NCBI GenBank assembly: GCA_045629205.1 | Contig: JAZQQT010000079.1 | Location: 1 to 19,509, forward strand | Direction of reading: 5' to 3' | DNA length: 19,509 nucleotides | Source: JAZQLP01 sp045629205 | Lineage (GTDB): Bacteria > Bacillota > Clostridia > Oscillospirales > UBA644 | In this document: piece after piece, positions 6,640 through 14,654 of the stretch | Numbering within the stretch: the first letter of the stretch is position 1 | How the letters are laid out: every line of letters starts with the position of its first letter | Program-made: the position numbers and the translations under genes | Notes under the pieces: model-generated | Seen by the model: the letters and a program-made list of their open reading frames with translations, nothing else | Databases searched by the model: none | What the model was told of the DNA's origin: nothing

Positions 6640-7614
6640 ATGGCAGACTTATCTGCAGTTGAAAATTTTAAAAAACTATTATCCGAAGAAAGTATCAATA
6701 TCTTAACGCATAAAAACCCCGATGGAGATACTATCGGAACAGCTTTTGCGTTGAAAAAGCTTTTTGAATTCTATGGAAAAAAAGCAACAGTTATTTGCTC
6801 TGATAAGTTATCTGACAGAATATCTTTTATTTCCGAAGGTAAATCAGAACTTTACGATTATATACCAAATGCATCTATCGTTGCAGTACATATAGCTTCT
6901 GCTCTACTTATCGGAGACAGGTTCAACTCATTTTTGAATAAAATTAAATACTGCATAGACCATCATTTTACGCACACTTGCTATGCGGAAATATCAATGA
7001 TTGATTCAAATTCATCATCTGCCGGAGAATTTCTTTTTGACTTAATAAAAGCAGCCGAAATTAAAATTAATAAGGAAATAGCAGAAAAGATTTATACAGC
7101 AATTTCTTCTGATACCGGTTGCTTTAAATATTCAAACGTGACACCGCATACCCATATTGTTGCTTCTGAACTTTTAAAATACGGTATTAATTCAGAAGAA
7201 ATAAACAGAAAACTTTTTGATGAAGTTCCATACGAGCAGATACTTGCAGAAAGCATGATTTTAAAAGATGTTGATAGCAGAGAGAATGGTAAAATCGTTT
7301 TTTTAACAGTAACCCAGCACTTTATCAAGAGCTTCAATAATAGAATTGATGTTGACGGATTTTCATCTTTGTGCAGACGTTTTAAAGGTGTTGTTGTAGG
7401 CATTACTTTAAAAGAAACTGAAACCGGAACAATCAGAGTATCATTCAGATCAATGAATGATGAAATCAATGTTGCGGAAATTGCCGAGGAATTCGGTGGC
7501 GGAGGCCATAAGAAAGCATCAGGATGCTCTTTTGACTGTTCTATAGAAGAAATTAAAACAATTTTAACAGACAGATGTTCTTCTGCAATTAAAAAAGCAG
7601 GTTTACTTGTATGA
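6640..7614 (+). CDS. nrnA: DHH/DHHA1 phosphoesterase, NrnA-like (oligoribonuclease / pAp phosphatase)
   Basis: A 324-residue DHH-DHHA1 protein of the NrnA type, which degrades short oligoribonucleotides and 3'-phosphoadenosine 5'-phosphate. Motif I is THKNPDGDTIG (His24, Asp28, Asp30), motif III is the DHH triad (107-109), motif IV is SDTG (Asp158), and the C-terminal DHHA1 substrate loop is GGGGHKKASG (from residue 286). Motif II, normally a metal-binding Asp in a (I/V)xDTA-like context, reads AVHIAS with His84 in that place. ATG 6640 follows GGAAG; a longer frame from 6547 would overlap rbfA and lacks a start signal. It lies between rbfA and truB, the common Firmicutes order. Activity is probable but the motif II change leaves doubt. 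Confidence 0.9.
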   Translation: MADLSAVENFKKLLSEESINILTHKNPDGDTIGTAFALKKLFEFYGKKATVICSDKLSDRISFISEGKSELYDYIPNASIVAVHIASALLIGDRFNSFLNKIKYCIDHHFTHTCYAEISMIDSNSSSAGEFLFDLIKAAEIKINKEIAEKIYTAISSDTGCFKYSNVTPHTHIVASELLKYGINSEEINRKLFDEVPYEQILAESMILKDVDSRENGKIVFLTVTQHFIKSFNNRIDVDGFSSLCRRFKGVVVGITLKETETGTIRVSFRSMNDEINVAEIAEEFGGGGHKKASGCSFDCSIEEIKTILTDRCSSAIKKAGLLV

Positions 7615-8501
7615 TTTTTCCTATCTACAAACCTTCAGGGATAACATCATCTCATATAGTAAATATTATTAAAAAAGCTTTTTTTGAATCAGGAAGAAAA
7701 ATTAAAATCGGACATTCGGGGACTCTTGATCCTATTTGTACAGGCGTTCTTCCGATTTTAACGGAGTCACATACAAAATTATCAGATTATCTTCCGCCAA
7801 TGAAAGAATATAAAGCCGGTTTACTATTAGGCGTAACTACAGATACTGAAGATATTACCGGAAATATTCTCGAAAAGAAAGATTGTATTTACGATATTAA
7901 AGATGTTTTGAATATTTCAAATCTTTTTTTAGGTAAAATAAAACAGACACCTCCGATGTATTCTGCGATAAAAAAAGATGGTGTCAGACTTTATGATCTT
8001 GCAAGAAAAGGAGTAACCGTAGATCGACCACAACGAGAAATCAATATTTACAGTATCGATGTCGTTCCAACAGAATATTCTAATAAGTTTGTTCTCGACG
8101 TCAAGTGTTCTCCAGGCACATATATAAGGACATTATGTGCTGACATAGGAAATACTCTTGGCTCGGGTGGGTGTATGTACTCTCTTCAAAGAACGCTTTC
8201 CGGCGGAATCAGTATAAATCAATGTGTTTCCATTGAAGATTTATTACAATCAGTAAAACAACTTGATGAAGAAAAGTATTCAATTAAAATCGAAAAAATA
8301 TTTGAGGATTATCCGGTTACTTTTCTTGATGTATCTGCAGTTAATTACTGTTTAAACGGCGGAAAAATAGATTCTGCCAGATTTTCTGATTTTCCCAATA
8401 AAGAAAATCTTTGCAAGGTATTTTCAGATAAAAATGAATTTATGGGAATCGGAACCGTAAAAAATAATTTTCTTTCATTAGTTTGGAAGAATCAGCTATA
8501 A
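7611..8501 (+). CDS. truB: tRNA pseudouridine(55) synthase TruB
   Basis: A 296-residue TruB, which makes pseudouridine 55 in the T-loop of tRNAs. The N-terminal KPSGITSSHIV motif is followed by the catalytic GHSGTLDPICTGVLPI motif (34-49; nucleophile Asp40), the Y-A-LLLGVTTDTEDITG segment, QTPPMYSAIKKDGVRLYDLARKG, and CSPGTYIRTLCADIG. A C-terminal PUA-like region (about 235-296) completes the usual length. Its ATG overlaps the nrnA stop as ATGA (7611-7614), so the two are probably translationally coupled. Confidence 0.97.
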   Translation: MIFPIYKPSGITSSHIVNIIKKAFFESGRKIKIGHSGTLDPICTGVLPILTESHTKLSDYLPPMKEYKAGLLLGVTTDTEDITGNILEKKDCIYDIKDVLNISNLFLGKIKQTPPMYSAIKKDGVRLYDLARKGVTVDRPQREINIYSIDVVPTEYSNKFVLDVKCSPGTYIRTLCADIGNTLGSGGCMYSLQRTLSGGISINQCVSIEDLLQSVKQLDEEKYSIKIEKIFEDYPVTFLDVSAVNYCLNGGKIDSARFSDFPNKENLCKVFSDKNEFMGIGTVKNNFLSLVWKNQL

Positions 8502-8520
8502 TTCATTTCAGGTGATTGCT

Positions 8521-9384
8521 TTGTCATTTATTACAATCGGAGATTTTGACGGTGTTCATCTCGGACACACAAAAATATTATATGAAACTGTTGCCAATGC
8601 AAACAAATTCGGACAGAAAGCAATATGTTTAACTTTTTCCAATAATACAAAAAAATTTTTCGGAAAAACGACTGACCTAATAACTGATTTTGATTATAAA
8701 AAATCTTTGATTCTACAGTGCGGTATTTCACAAGTTGAAGCTATAGATTTTGATTACACAATGTCATCATTATCCGGAGAAGCTTTTTTTGATTATATTA
8801 TCAGAAAATATAGTGTCAAAGGTTTTGTTTGCGGTGAAAATTTCAAGTGCGGAGTCAATGCATCTTGTGACACTAAAAAGATAAATCAGATTTTTTTATC
8901 AAAAAATATTCCGTTTATTTGTATACCAGTCAATGGTTTCTCATCAACTGCGGTAAGAAAATTAATCAGTAACGGCGAAATAAAAAAAGCCAATATGATA
9001 CTGGGAAGAGATTTTTCATATAATGCTCCGATTGTGTCAGGAAACCATATAGGGACAAAAATCGGTTACCCTACATTAAATCAAAATCATTTATCCGATT
9101 TTTTAATTCCGCAAGTCGGCGTATATGCTTCATATATTATTTCAAACGACATTGTAATCCCTTCAGTTACGAATATAGGTTCACGTCCCACAGTAACAGA
9201 TTCACATGAAACTGTAATCGAAACACATTTAATCAATCATTACGATTTCGAAATTAAATCGAATTCTGAAATGCGTGTATTTTTTAAAACAAAAATTCGT
9301 GATGAAATCAAATTTGAGACTTTAAATAATTTAAAAAATCAAATAGAACAGGACATAAAAGCTGCCGAAGAATTATTCAAATAA
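8521..9384 (+). CDS. ribF: Bifunctional riboflavin kinase / FAD synthetase
   Basis: A protein of about 287 residues that phosphorylates riboflavin to FMN and adenylates FMN to FAD. The N-terminal nucleotidyltransferase domain shows GDFDGVHLGHTKIL, VCGENFKCG (the GxDFxFG-like motif) and the SSTAVRKLISNGEIKKANMILGRDF stretch. The C-terminal kinase domain shows VSGNHIGTKIGYPTLN (usually GRxLGxPTAN), VTNIGSRPTV and ETHLINH. I favour the TTG at 8521 because the ribosome-binding site AGGTGAT (8510-8516) lies just before it; the GTG at 8512 is part of that site and would have no site of its own. It follows truB by 19 bases and is the last gene of the operon. Confidence 0.93.
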   Translation: MSFITIGDFDGVHLGHTKILYETVANANKFGQKAICLTFSNNTKKFFGKTTDLITDFDYKKSLILQCGISQVEAIDFDYTMSSLSGEAFFDYIIRKYSVKGFVCGENFKCGVNASCDTKKINQIFLSKNIPFICIPVNGFSSTAVRKLISNGEIKKANMILGRDFSYNAPIVSGNHIGTKIGYPTLNQNHLSDFLIPQVGVYASYIISNDIVIPSVTNIGSRPTVTDSHETVIETHLINHYDFEIKSNSEMRVFFKTKIRDEIKFETLNNLKNQIEQDIKAAEELFK

Positions 9385-9402
9385 AACTTCAGCAGTTTTT
9401 TT
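9362..9402 (+). terminator. Intrinsic terminator at the end of ribF
   Basis: A 9-bp stem with one mismatch (CTGCCGAAG at 9362-9370 with CTTCAGCAG at 9387-9395) is followed directly by T7 (9396-9402). The 16-base loop contains the ribF stop codon. It separates the rimP-ribF operon from the next promoter only 13 bases further on. The long loop makes it a moderate terminator, so some read-through is possible. Confidence 0.6.
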
Positions 9403-9414
9403 GCCGAATTATAG

Positions 9415-9443
9415 TTGACTTTTATATTATTTTATTATATAAT
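9415..9443 (+). promoter_or_regulatory. Sigma-70/SigA promoter of the pucR-like/ftsEX operon
   Basis: A -35 TTGACT (9415-9420), 17-base AT-rich spacer and perfect -10 TATAAT (9438-9443). The predicted transcription start is near 9450, about 27 bases before the ATG at 9477. It sits right after the ribF terminator. Hexamers and spacing repeat those of the rimP promoter. Confidence 0.82.
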
Positions 9444-9476
9444 ATAACCAAAATATTATTAAGGGGTTTATTAATA

Positions 9477-10562
9477 ATGTCAGTAAAATATTTCCAAAAC
9501 GTAATACAACAAATCAAAGGTGCAACTGACAGAACCATCGGTATTTTTGATGATAACGGTACTGTTGTGGCATGCAATAATCCTGCTTTATCGAATACTA
9601 TTATTGACAAAAAGATCATAGATCAACTTCATACAAATAACAAAATCGTTTTTAATAATACAACATACTCCGTTATAGGTTCGGGAACGAAAACCGAATA
9701 TTTTATTTTTATTCAAGGCAGCGATGATGTTGCGGAGAATTTAATCAGTGTAATGTCTGTTATGCTTGACACACTTAAAGAGTTTTATGATGATAAGTAC
9801 AATAAAACTAATTTTATAAAAAATATTATGCTTGAAAATATTCTACCCGGAGACATTTACTCAAAAAGCAAAGAACTCCATTTACTGATTGATGGAGCAA
9901 GAGTTGTCGTCTTAATTCGTTTACTGGATAAGACAGATGTATTTGCATATGATACAATTCAAACTCTTTTTCCAGATAAAACAAAAGATTTCGTAATAAG
10001 CGTTAATGATACTGATATCGCGCTCATAAAAGATATCAGGTCATCCACAGATATAAAAGACGTTGAAAAGTTATCAAAATCCATTCTTGACACTTTGAAT
10101 AACGAGTTTTATACAAAAGCAGTTATAGGAATCGGAACTACAGTAACATCATTAAGAGATATTTCAAGATCATTTAAAGAGGCACAGGTTGCTATTGAAG
10201 TCGGAAAAGTTTTTGATGTGGAGAAATCAATTATTTCCTATTCAAATCTCGGAATAGGTCGTTTGATTTATTATTTGCCCACTAATTTATGTGAAACATT
10301 TCTTGATGAAGTATTTAAAAAAGGAAATCTTGATTCACTTGATCATGAAACATTGTTTACGATTCAAAAGTTTTTTGAGAATAATCTAAATGTTTCTGAA
10401 ACATCAAGAAAATTATTCGTTCACCGCAATACTCTTGTCTACCGCCTGGATAAAATCAGAAGAATTACAGGATTAGATTTAAAAGAGTTTGACGATGCGA
10501 TTGTATTTAAAGTTGCTCTTATGGTGAAAAAATATATGACATCAAATCCTACTAAATATTAA
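9477..10562 (+). CDS. PucR/CdaR family transcriptional regulator
   Basis: A 361-residue protein whose C-terminal 60 or so residues form the PucR-type helix-turn-helix: a leading helix (TIQKFFENNLNVSETSRKL), then FVHRNTLVYRLDKIRRITG and LKEFDDAIVFKVALM. This is the hallmark of PucR and CdaR (sugar diacid) regulators. The middle (about 200-290) resembles the GGDEF-like CdaR domain, with GIGTTVTSLRDISRSFKEAQVAIEVGK. The N terminus looks like a small sensor domain of unknown ligand. There is no signal peptide or membrane segment. AAGGGG lies 10 bases before the ATG. It is the first gene of the unit that continues with ftsE 34 bases later, so it may regulate its own operon. No sugar or purine genes are nearby. 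Confidence 0.85.
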   Translation: MSVKYFQNVIQQIKGATDRTIGIFDDNGTVVACNNPALSNTIIDKKIIDQLHTNNKIVFNNTTYSVIGSGTKTEYFIFIQGSDDVAENLISVMSVMLDTLKEFYDDKYNKTNFIKNIMLENILPGDIYSKSKELHLLIDGARVVVLIRLLDKTDVFAYDTIQTLFPDKTKDFVISVNDTDIALIKDIRSSTDIKDVEKLSKSILDTLNNEFYTKAVIGIGTTVTSLRDISRSFKEAQVAIEVGKVFDVEKSIISYSNLGIGRLIYYLPTNLCETFLDEVFKKGNLDSLDHETLFTIQKFFENNLNVSETSRKLFVHRNTLVYRLDKIRRITGLDLKEFDDAIVFKVALMVKKYMTSNPTKY

Positions 10563-10596
10563 AATATCTTTTTCAAATTTCAAAAGGTGAGCAATA

Positions 10597-11319
10597 ATGA
10601 CTAATAACTGTTTGATTCAATTTGAAAATGTTTCTATGATATATAAAAATAATGTTCAAGCATTAAAAAATGTTACATTTTCAATTGACGAAGGAGAATT
10701 TGTATTTATTACAGGTCATTCAGGCGCAGGAAAAACGACAATGATGAACCTATTATTCTGCGATGAAATGCCGTCAGACGGAAAAGTAATTGTTGGCGGC
10801 AAGAATACAAAGTCATTGTCATCCAAACAAATTCCGCAATACAGAAGACAGATGGGCCGCGTATTTCAGGATTTCCGTTTGATTCAAAATCTCAATGTTT
10901 TTGACAATGTTGCATTATCAATTCGCGTTGTAGGGGCATCACGTAAAGAAATCAAATCAAGAGTAAAATTTGCCCTTGATCTTGTAGGTTTACCAGATAA
11001 AGAAACAGAAATGCCTAATAAACTATCAGGCGGAGAAATACAACGTGTTGCTATTGCAAGAGCAATGGCAAATGGTCCACAGATACTTATTGCGGACGAA
11101 CCAACCGGTAATATCGATCCTGAACGTTCCCGAGAAATCATGAAACTTTTCAGAAGAATCAATAAACAGCAAGGAACAACAATAATTGTTGTAACACACG
11201 AAAAGCATTTTGTTGATGAATTTCATATGCGCACGCTTGTGCTTGAAGACGGAGTTCTTGTTAATGACATTCCAAAATCGAAAAGAATAAAAGAGGAGAT
11301 CATTAACAATGAGTTTTGA
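10597..11319 (+). CDS. ftsE: Cell division ATP-binding protein FtsE
   Basis: A 240-residue ABC ATPase that pairs with FtsX at the division site and powers activation of peptidoglycan hydrolases. It shows Walker A GHSGAGKT (40-47; usually GPSGAGKS/T), the Q-loop VFQDFRL (Q91), the ABC signature LSGGE (143-147), Walker B ILIADEP (163-169), and the H-loop VVTHE. The family-typical start IxFENVSMxYKNNVQALKNVTF is present. Length is a little over the common 228 because of a basic tail. AAGGTGAG precedes the ATG. It overlaps ftsX by 11 bases, as in most bacteria. Confidence 0.97.
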   Translation: MTNNCLIQFENVSMIYKNNVQALKNVTFSIDEGEFVFITGHSGAGKTTMMNLLFCDEMPSDGKVIVGGKNTKSLSSKQIPQYRRQMGRVFQDFRLIQNLNVFDNVALSIRVVGASRKEIKSRVKFALDLVGLPDKETEMPNKLSGGEIQRVAIARAMANGPQILIADEPTGNIDPERSREIMKLFRRINKQQGTTIIVVTHEKHFVDEFHMRTLVLEDGVLVNDIPKSKRIKEEIINNEF

Positions 11320-12217
11320 CAGCTTTATATTTTTAATCAGAACTTCTTTTTCCAATTTATTTAGAAATCGGATATTTACAGCAGCTTCAACTCTTATCCT
11401 GACAGTATGTATGTCGCTGATTGGAACTTCTGTTATATTTTTACAAAATGTCAACGCGATTATCAACAGTCTTGGAAAACAAAATCAATTGGTAATTTAT
11501 ATAGATGAAAACCTTTCTTCCGAAGAATTAACGGAATACGGTAATGCTTTAAGTAAAATTGATAATATAGTTTCTCCGATTACATATAAATCCAAAGAAC
11601 AAGCAATGGAAGAATATAAATCAAGTTTCGGAGAAGAATATTCTGAAATTACCGAAGGACTAGACCCATCAATTTTACGTAATTCTTTTATAATCGAAAT
11701 GAAAGATTTTACGAAATACGATCAAACACTTTTTGAAATACAAAAAATTAAAGGCGCAGCAAATATTGTTCAGAAAAAAGAAGTTTTCGACAGTCTATCG
11801 AATATTAAAGATATCCTGATGTTTTTATTTATTATTGCCATATTATTTTTGTTAGTCGTTTCGCTTCTTGTAATAAGCAGTACGGTTAAATCTGAAATTG
11901 CCGCAAGAAAAAATGAAATATACATTATGAAATATTGCGGAGCTTCTGATTTCTTCGTTAAATTTCCATTCTTTTTTGAAGGTATATTTATCGGCATTAT
12001 TTCGGGAATTTTAGGATTTTTTATTTTAAATTTATTGTATTATTATATTTTTTATCAAGTCATTATTGAACTTGCCTTTATAACTCCCGTTTCATTTCTG
12101 GATAATTTTTCAACTATTATTCTGATTTTCATACTCGGAGGAGCATTAATAGGAGGATTCGGAATGATTATGCCATTACGTAAATATCTTAACAAAGAAA
12201 GTGGTGAAGTAATATGA
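11309..12217 (+). CDS. ftsX: Cell division protein FtsX, permease-like
   Basis: A 302-residue membrane protein, partner of FtsE. The N terminus has the family motif FLIRTSFSNLFRNRIFTAASTLILTVCMSL leading into the first membrane helix (about 24-46). The large extracellular domain (about 47-165) carries LVIYIDENLSSEELTEYG and the YKSKEQAMEEYK segment, and should contact the secreted hydrolase. Three further membrane helices lie at about 170-192, 220-246 and 265-290, with the cytoplasmic loop AARKNEIYIMKYCGAS between helices 2 and 3. GAGGAG sits 10 bases before the ATG. Its stop overlaps the M23 gene start as ATGA, suggesting coupled production of transporter and target. Confidence 0.96.
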   Translation: MSFDSFIFLIRTSFSNLFRNRIFTAASTLILTVCMSLIGTSVIFLQNVNAIINSLGKQNQLVIYIDENLSSEELTEYGNALSKIDNIVSPITYKSKEQAMEEYKSSFGEEYSEITEGLDPSILRNSFIIEMKDFTKYDQTLFEIQKIKGAANIVQKKEVFDSLSNIKDILMFLFIIAILFLLVVSLLVISSTVKSEIAARKNEIYIMKYCGASDFFVKFPFFFEGIFIGIISGILGFFILNLLYYYIFYQVIIELAFITPVSFLDNFSTIILIFILGGALIGGFGMIMPLRKYLNKESGEVI

Positions 12218-13434
12218 AAAAAACCACATTATTGATTAGTGTAATAATGATTATAATCTCATTATTAATTCCCTCTTTTTCTACTATTTTTACAAATTCT
12301 TTTTCGGCAGAATCTGATTATTCATCGTTAAAAGAAATAAATGATAAAATTGCCGATATAAAAGAGCAACTCAATTCATTATCAAAAAAACAAAATTCTA
12401 TATCTTCAAAATTAAAAGAAGCAAAAAATGATAAAAATCAATCTATGAAAGCCAAAATGCTCATAGAAGAACAGATACAGAATCTTCAGAAAGAGCGAGA
12501 ATATCTTGAAGAATATATCACGGATCTTGAGGATAGCATTGACATTCTTGATGAGCAGATTTCTCAAACACAGGATATTTATGACAATACATATGATTTA
12601 TACAGGGCCAGAATCAGAGCAAATTACGAAAACGGAACAATAAGTTATCTGGAAATTTTCTTAACCTCAAAAAGTTTTTCGGAAATGCTTACGCGCATGG
12701 ACTTTACGGCATATATAATTAATTACGATAAATCAATAATGTCGAGTCTGTCAGATGCATTAGTTTCTATAAGACAAGACAGATACGAGCTTGAGCAAAA
12801 ACAAAACGAAAGCATAAAAGCCTTAGATGAACTTTCTGAAAATCTGAAAAAGCAAGAGTCGGCAATTTCTGACCTTGATAACCAAATAAGTAAATTAAAA
12901 GCTGACGAAGAATCACTTGCAGCTCAACAAGAAGAGTTTAACAGACTTGAAGAAGAACTTGATAAAGAAGTATCCAAGTTGATGGATGCACAGAAACAAT
13001 TTACAGATCAATTTCTTATTTGGCCGTTATATAATTACAGCAGAGTCTCTTCTCCGTTCGGATGGAGAACATTATATGGAAAAAAGGATTACCATACAGG
13101 TATAGACATACCTGCACCTTCAGGAACTGATATACATGCTTGTGCATCAGGAACGGTTATTCTTGCCGGTTGGGTTGATACCGGAGGTGGATTAAAAATT
13201 CGTATAGACCATGGTGGCGGAATATCAACAATTTACTGTCACTGTTCTAAAATTCTTGTAAAAGTCGGAGATGAAGTTAAACAGGGCGATGTTATAGGAA
13301 GAGTTGGAACAACAGGTAATTCAACAGGTAATCATTTACATCTTGGTCTATATGTTAAAGGTGAATATTTGAATCCTGCTGATTATGTCAATTATAAAAA
13401 TGATCCTGACAAGATGAAAAATCTATTTGATTAA
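12214..13434 (+). CDS. Secreted coiled-coil M23 (LytM) peptidase, EnvC/PcsB-like
   Basis: A 406-residue secreted protein: signal peptide or anchor (about 1-32, hydrophobic core IIIISLLIPSF-like), two long coiled-coil stretches (about 37-115 and 190-270) with a helical break between them, and a C-terminal M23 LytM domain (about 275-400). The zinc and catalytic residues are present: HTGID (His294, Asp298), YCHCS (His343) and HLH (His374, His376). So it should be an active endopeptidase, unlike the degenerate LytM domain of E. coli EnvC. The architecture and the position directly after ftsEX match the hydrolases or activators controlled by FtsEX (EnvC, PcsB, CwlO analogues). The coiled coil is the expected FtsX contact and autoinhibitory arm. 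Confidence 0.92.
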   Translation: MKKTTLLISVIMIIISLLIPSFSTIFTNSFSAESDYSSLKEINDKIADIKEQLNSLSKKQNSISSKLKEAKNDKNQSMKAKMLIEEQIQNLQKEREYLEEYITDLEDSIDILDEQISQTQDIYDNTYDLYRARIRANYENGTISYLEIFLTSKSFSEMLTRMDFTAYIINYDKSIMSSLSDALVSIRQDRYELEQKQNESIKALDELSENLKKQESAISDLDNQISKLKADEESLAAQQEEFNRLEEELDKEVSKLMDAQKQFTDQFLIWPLYNYSRVSSPFGWRTLYGKKDYHTGIDIPAPSGTDIHACASGTVILAGWVDTGGGLKIRIDHGGGISTIYCHCSKILVKVGDEVKQGDVIGRVGTTGNSTGNHLHLGLYVKGEYLNPADYVNYKNDPDKMKNLFD

Positions 13435-13452
13435 ATACTGGTGTTAATTTTT

Positions 13453-14649
13453 ATGAAAAAAAGAGTCAGATTGGGAACTGTTTTTTTTCTGATTGTTGCA
13501 ACTGCGATTATTACGGCAATCGGAACTTACTATTATATGAGTAATATAGTCAGTGATTTGAGCAAAAACAGACAAATGTACCAAAAACTTGAAACTGTAA
13601 ATCAAATTATTACAAGAAGTTATATAAACTCTATTGATCCCGTTAACGGTTATGATGATATTCTTGACGGAATTGTAGGAGGATATATTAATAAACTCGG
13701 AGATCCTTATTCATATTATCTTAACGAAAAAAATTTTAAAGGTAACCTTTCTGTTGACGGTTCATATGTCGGAATAGGAATTAAGTATTCTTTTGATACA
13801 GGAACAGGCGGTATAAAGGTTGATTATTGTCAGGGGCAGTCCCCTGCCGAACTCGCAGGAATATGCAATAATGACGTTATTATTGCAATTGATGATGTTT
13901 ATGTTACAGAGGACGGATACAAAAAAGCTGTGCAGAAATTATTCGGCGAAGAAGGTTCTGTCGTTACGTTATCAATAGTCAGAGCAGACACCGCAAGTAT
14001 TCTCGACATAGACGTTACAAGAAGAGATTTTGTTCCACAAACAATTAATTATAAACTTGTGTCTAACAGCATCGGTTATATTTATATAAAAGAGTTTGTA
14101 AGCAACACAACATCTGACTTTATGTTTGCAGTTGACGATTTAAAAAGCAAAGGCGCAAAATCACTTATCATAGACGTCCGTTTTACATTTTCAGGCGAAC
14201 TTGAAGATACGGTAAAGTTGTTAGATGAAATTTTACCTGCCGGTATTATCGTATCTTTGCGAGAAAAAAATTCCTCTGAATTACAACATTATTTTTCGGA
14301 TGACAAGCATTTGGATATTCCGACAATTGTTATTCAAAATTCACAGACATCCGGAGTCGCCGAAATTTTTTCTTCTTCTCTCAGAGATAACGGATATGCT
14401 GAAATTGTCGGAAACGTTTCAAAAGGAATTGGAACAGGACAACGCGATATTGCTTTATCAGACGGTTCGGCAATCAGACTTTCTGCTTTTGAATATGTAA
14501 CACCTGCAGGAGAAAGATTTAACGGAAACGGTGTCAGTCCAAATTATTTTTGCATTTTAAATGAAGAAAAGGAAGCTGCATTCAGCACCTTGACAGACGA
14601 AGAGGACGATCAACTTCAGTTTGCAATCGAAAAAATTAAAGGTCAATAA
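13453..14649 (+). CDS. S41 (CtpA/B-like) family protein, predicted inactive pseudoprotease
   Basis: A 398-residue protein with one N-terminal membrane helix (about 6-28), an S41 N-terminal helical region, a PDZ domain (about 95-190, GSYVGIGIKYSF to VTLSIVRA) and a degenerate S41 core. In active relatives the core reads SASASE and GKG; here these read TSGVAE and GIG, putting Gly301 at the nucleophile position and Ile326 at the general-base Lys. The oxyanion-side motif RNNPGG has also become RFTFSG. The fold and the downstream Gln (330) seem kept, and the reading frame is intact, so this is not simple decay. ATG 13453 is chosen over GTG 13441, which would use the GGTG that serves as a weak ribosome-binding site. 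An active paralogue follows after 5 bases. Confidence 0.9.
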   Translation: MKKRVRLGTVFFLIVATAIITAIGTYYYMSNIVSDLSKNRQMYQKLETVNQIITRSYINSIDPVNGYDDILDGIVGGYINKLGDPYSYYLNEKNFKGNLSVDGSYVGIGIKYSFDTGTGGIKVDYCQGQSPAELAGICNNDVIIAIDDVYVTEDGYKKAVQKLFGEEGSVVTLSIVRADTASILDIDVTRRDFVPQTINYKLVSNSIGYIYIKEFVSNTTSDFMFAVDDLKSKGAKSLIIDVRFTFSGELEDTVKLLDEILPAGIIVSLREKNSSELQHYFSDDKHLDIPTIVIQNSQTSGVAEIFSSSLRDNGYAEIVGNVSKGIGTGQRDIALSDGSAIRLSAFEYVTPAGERFNGNGVSPNYFCILNEEKEAAFSTLTDEEDDQLQFAIEKIKGQ

Positions 14650-14654
14650 ATCTG

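Noticed and set aside
14225..14500. Plus-strand frame inside the first S41 gene, considered as a sign of a frameshift
   Set aside because: The main frame keeps recognisable S41 sequence throughout, so the alternative frame is a shadow and the gene is not frameshifted.
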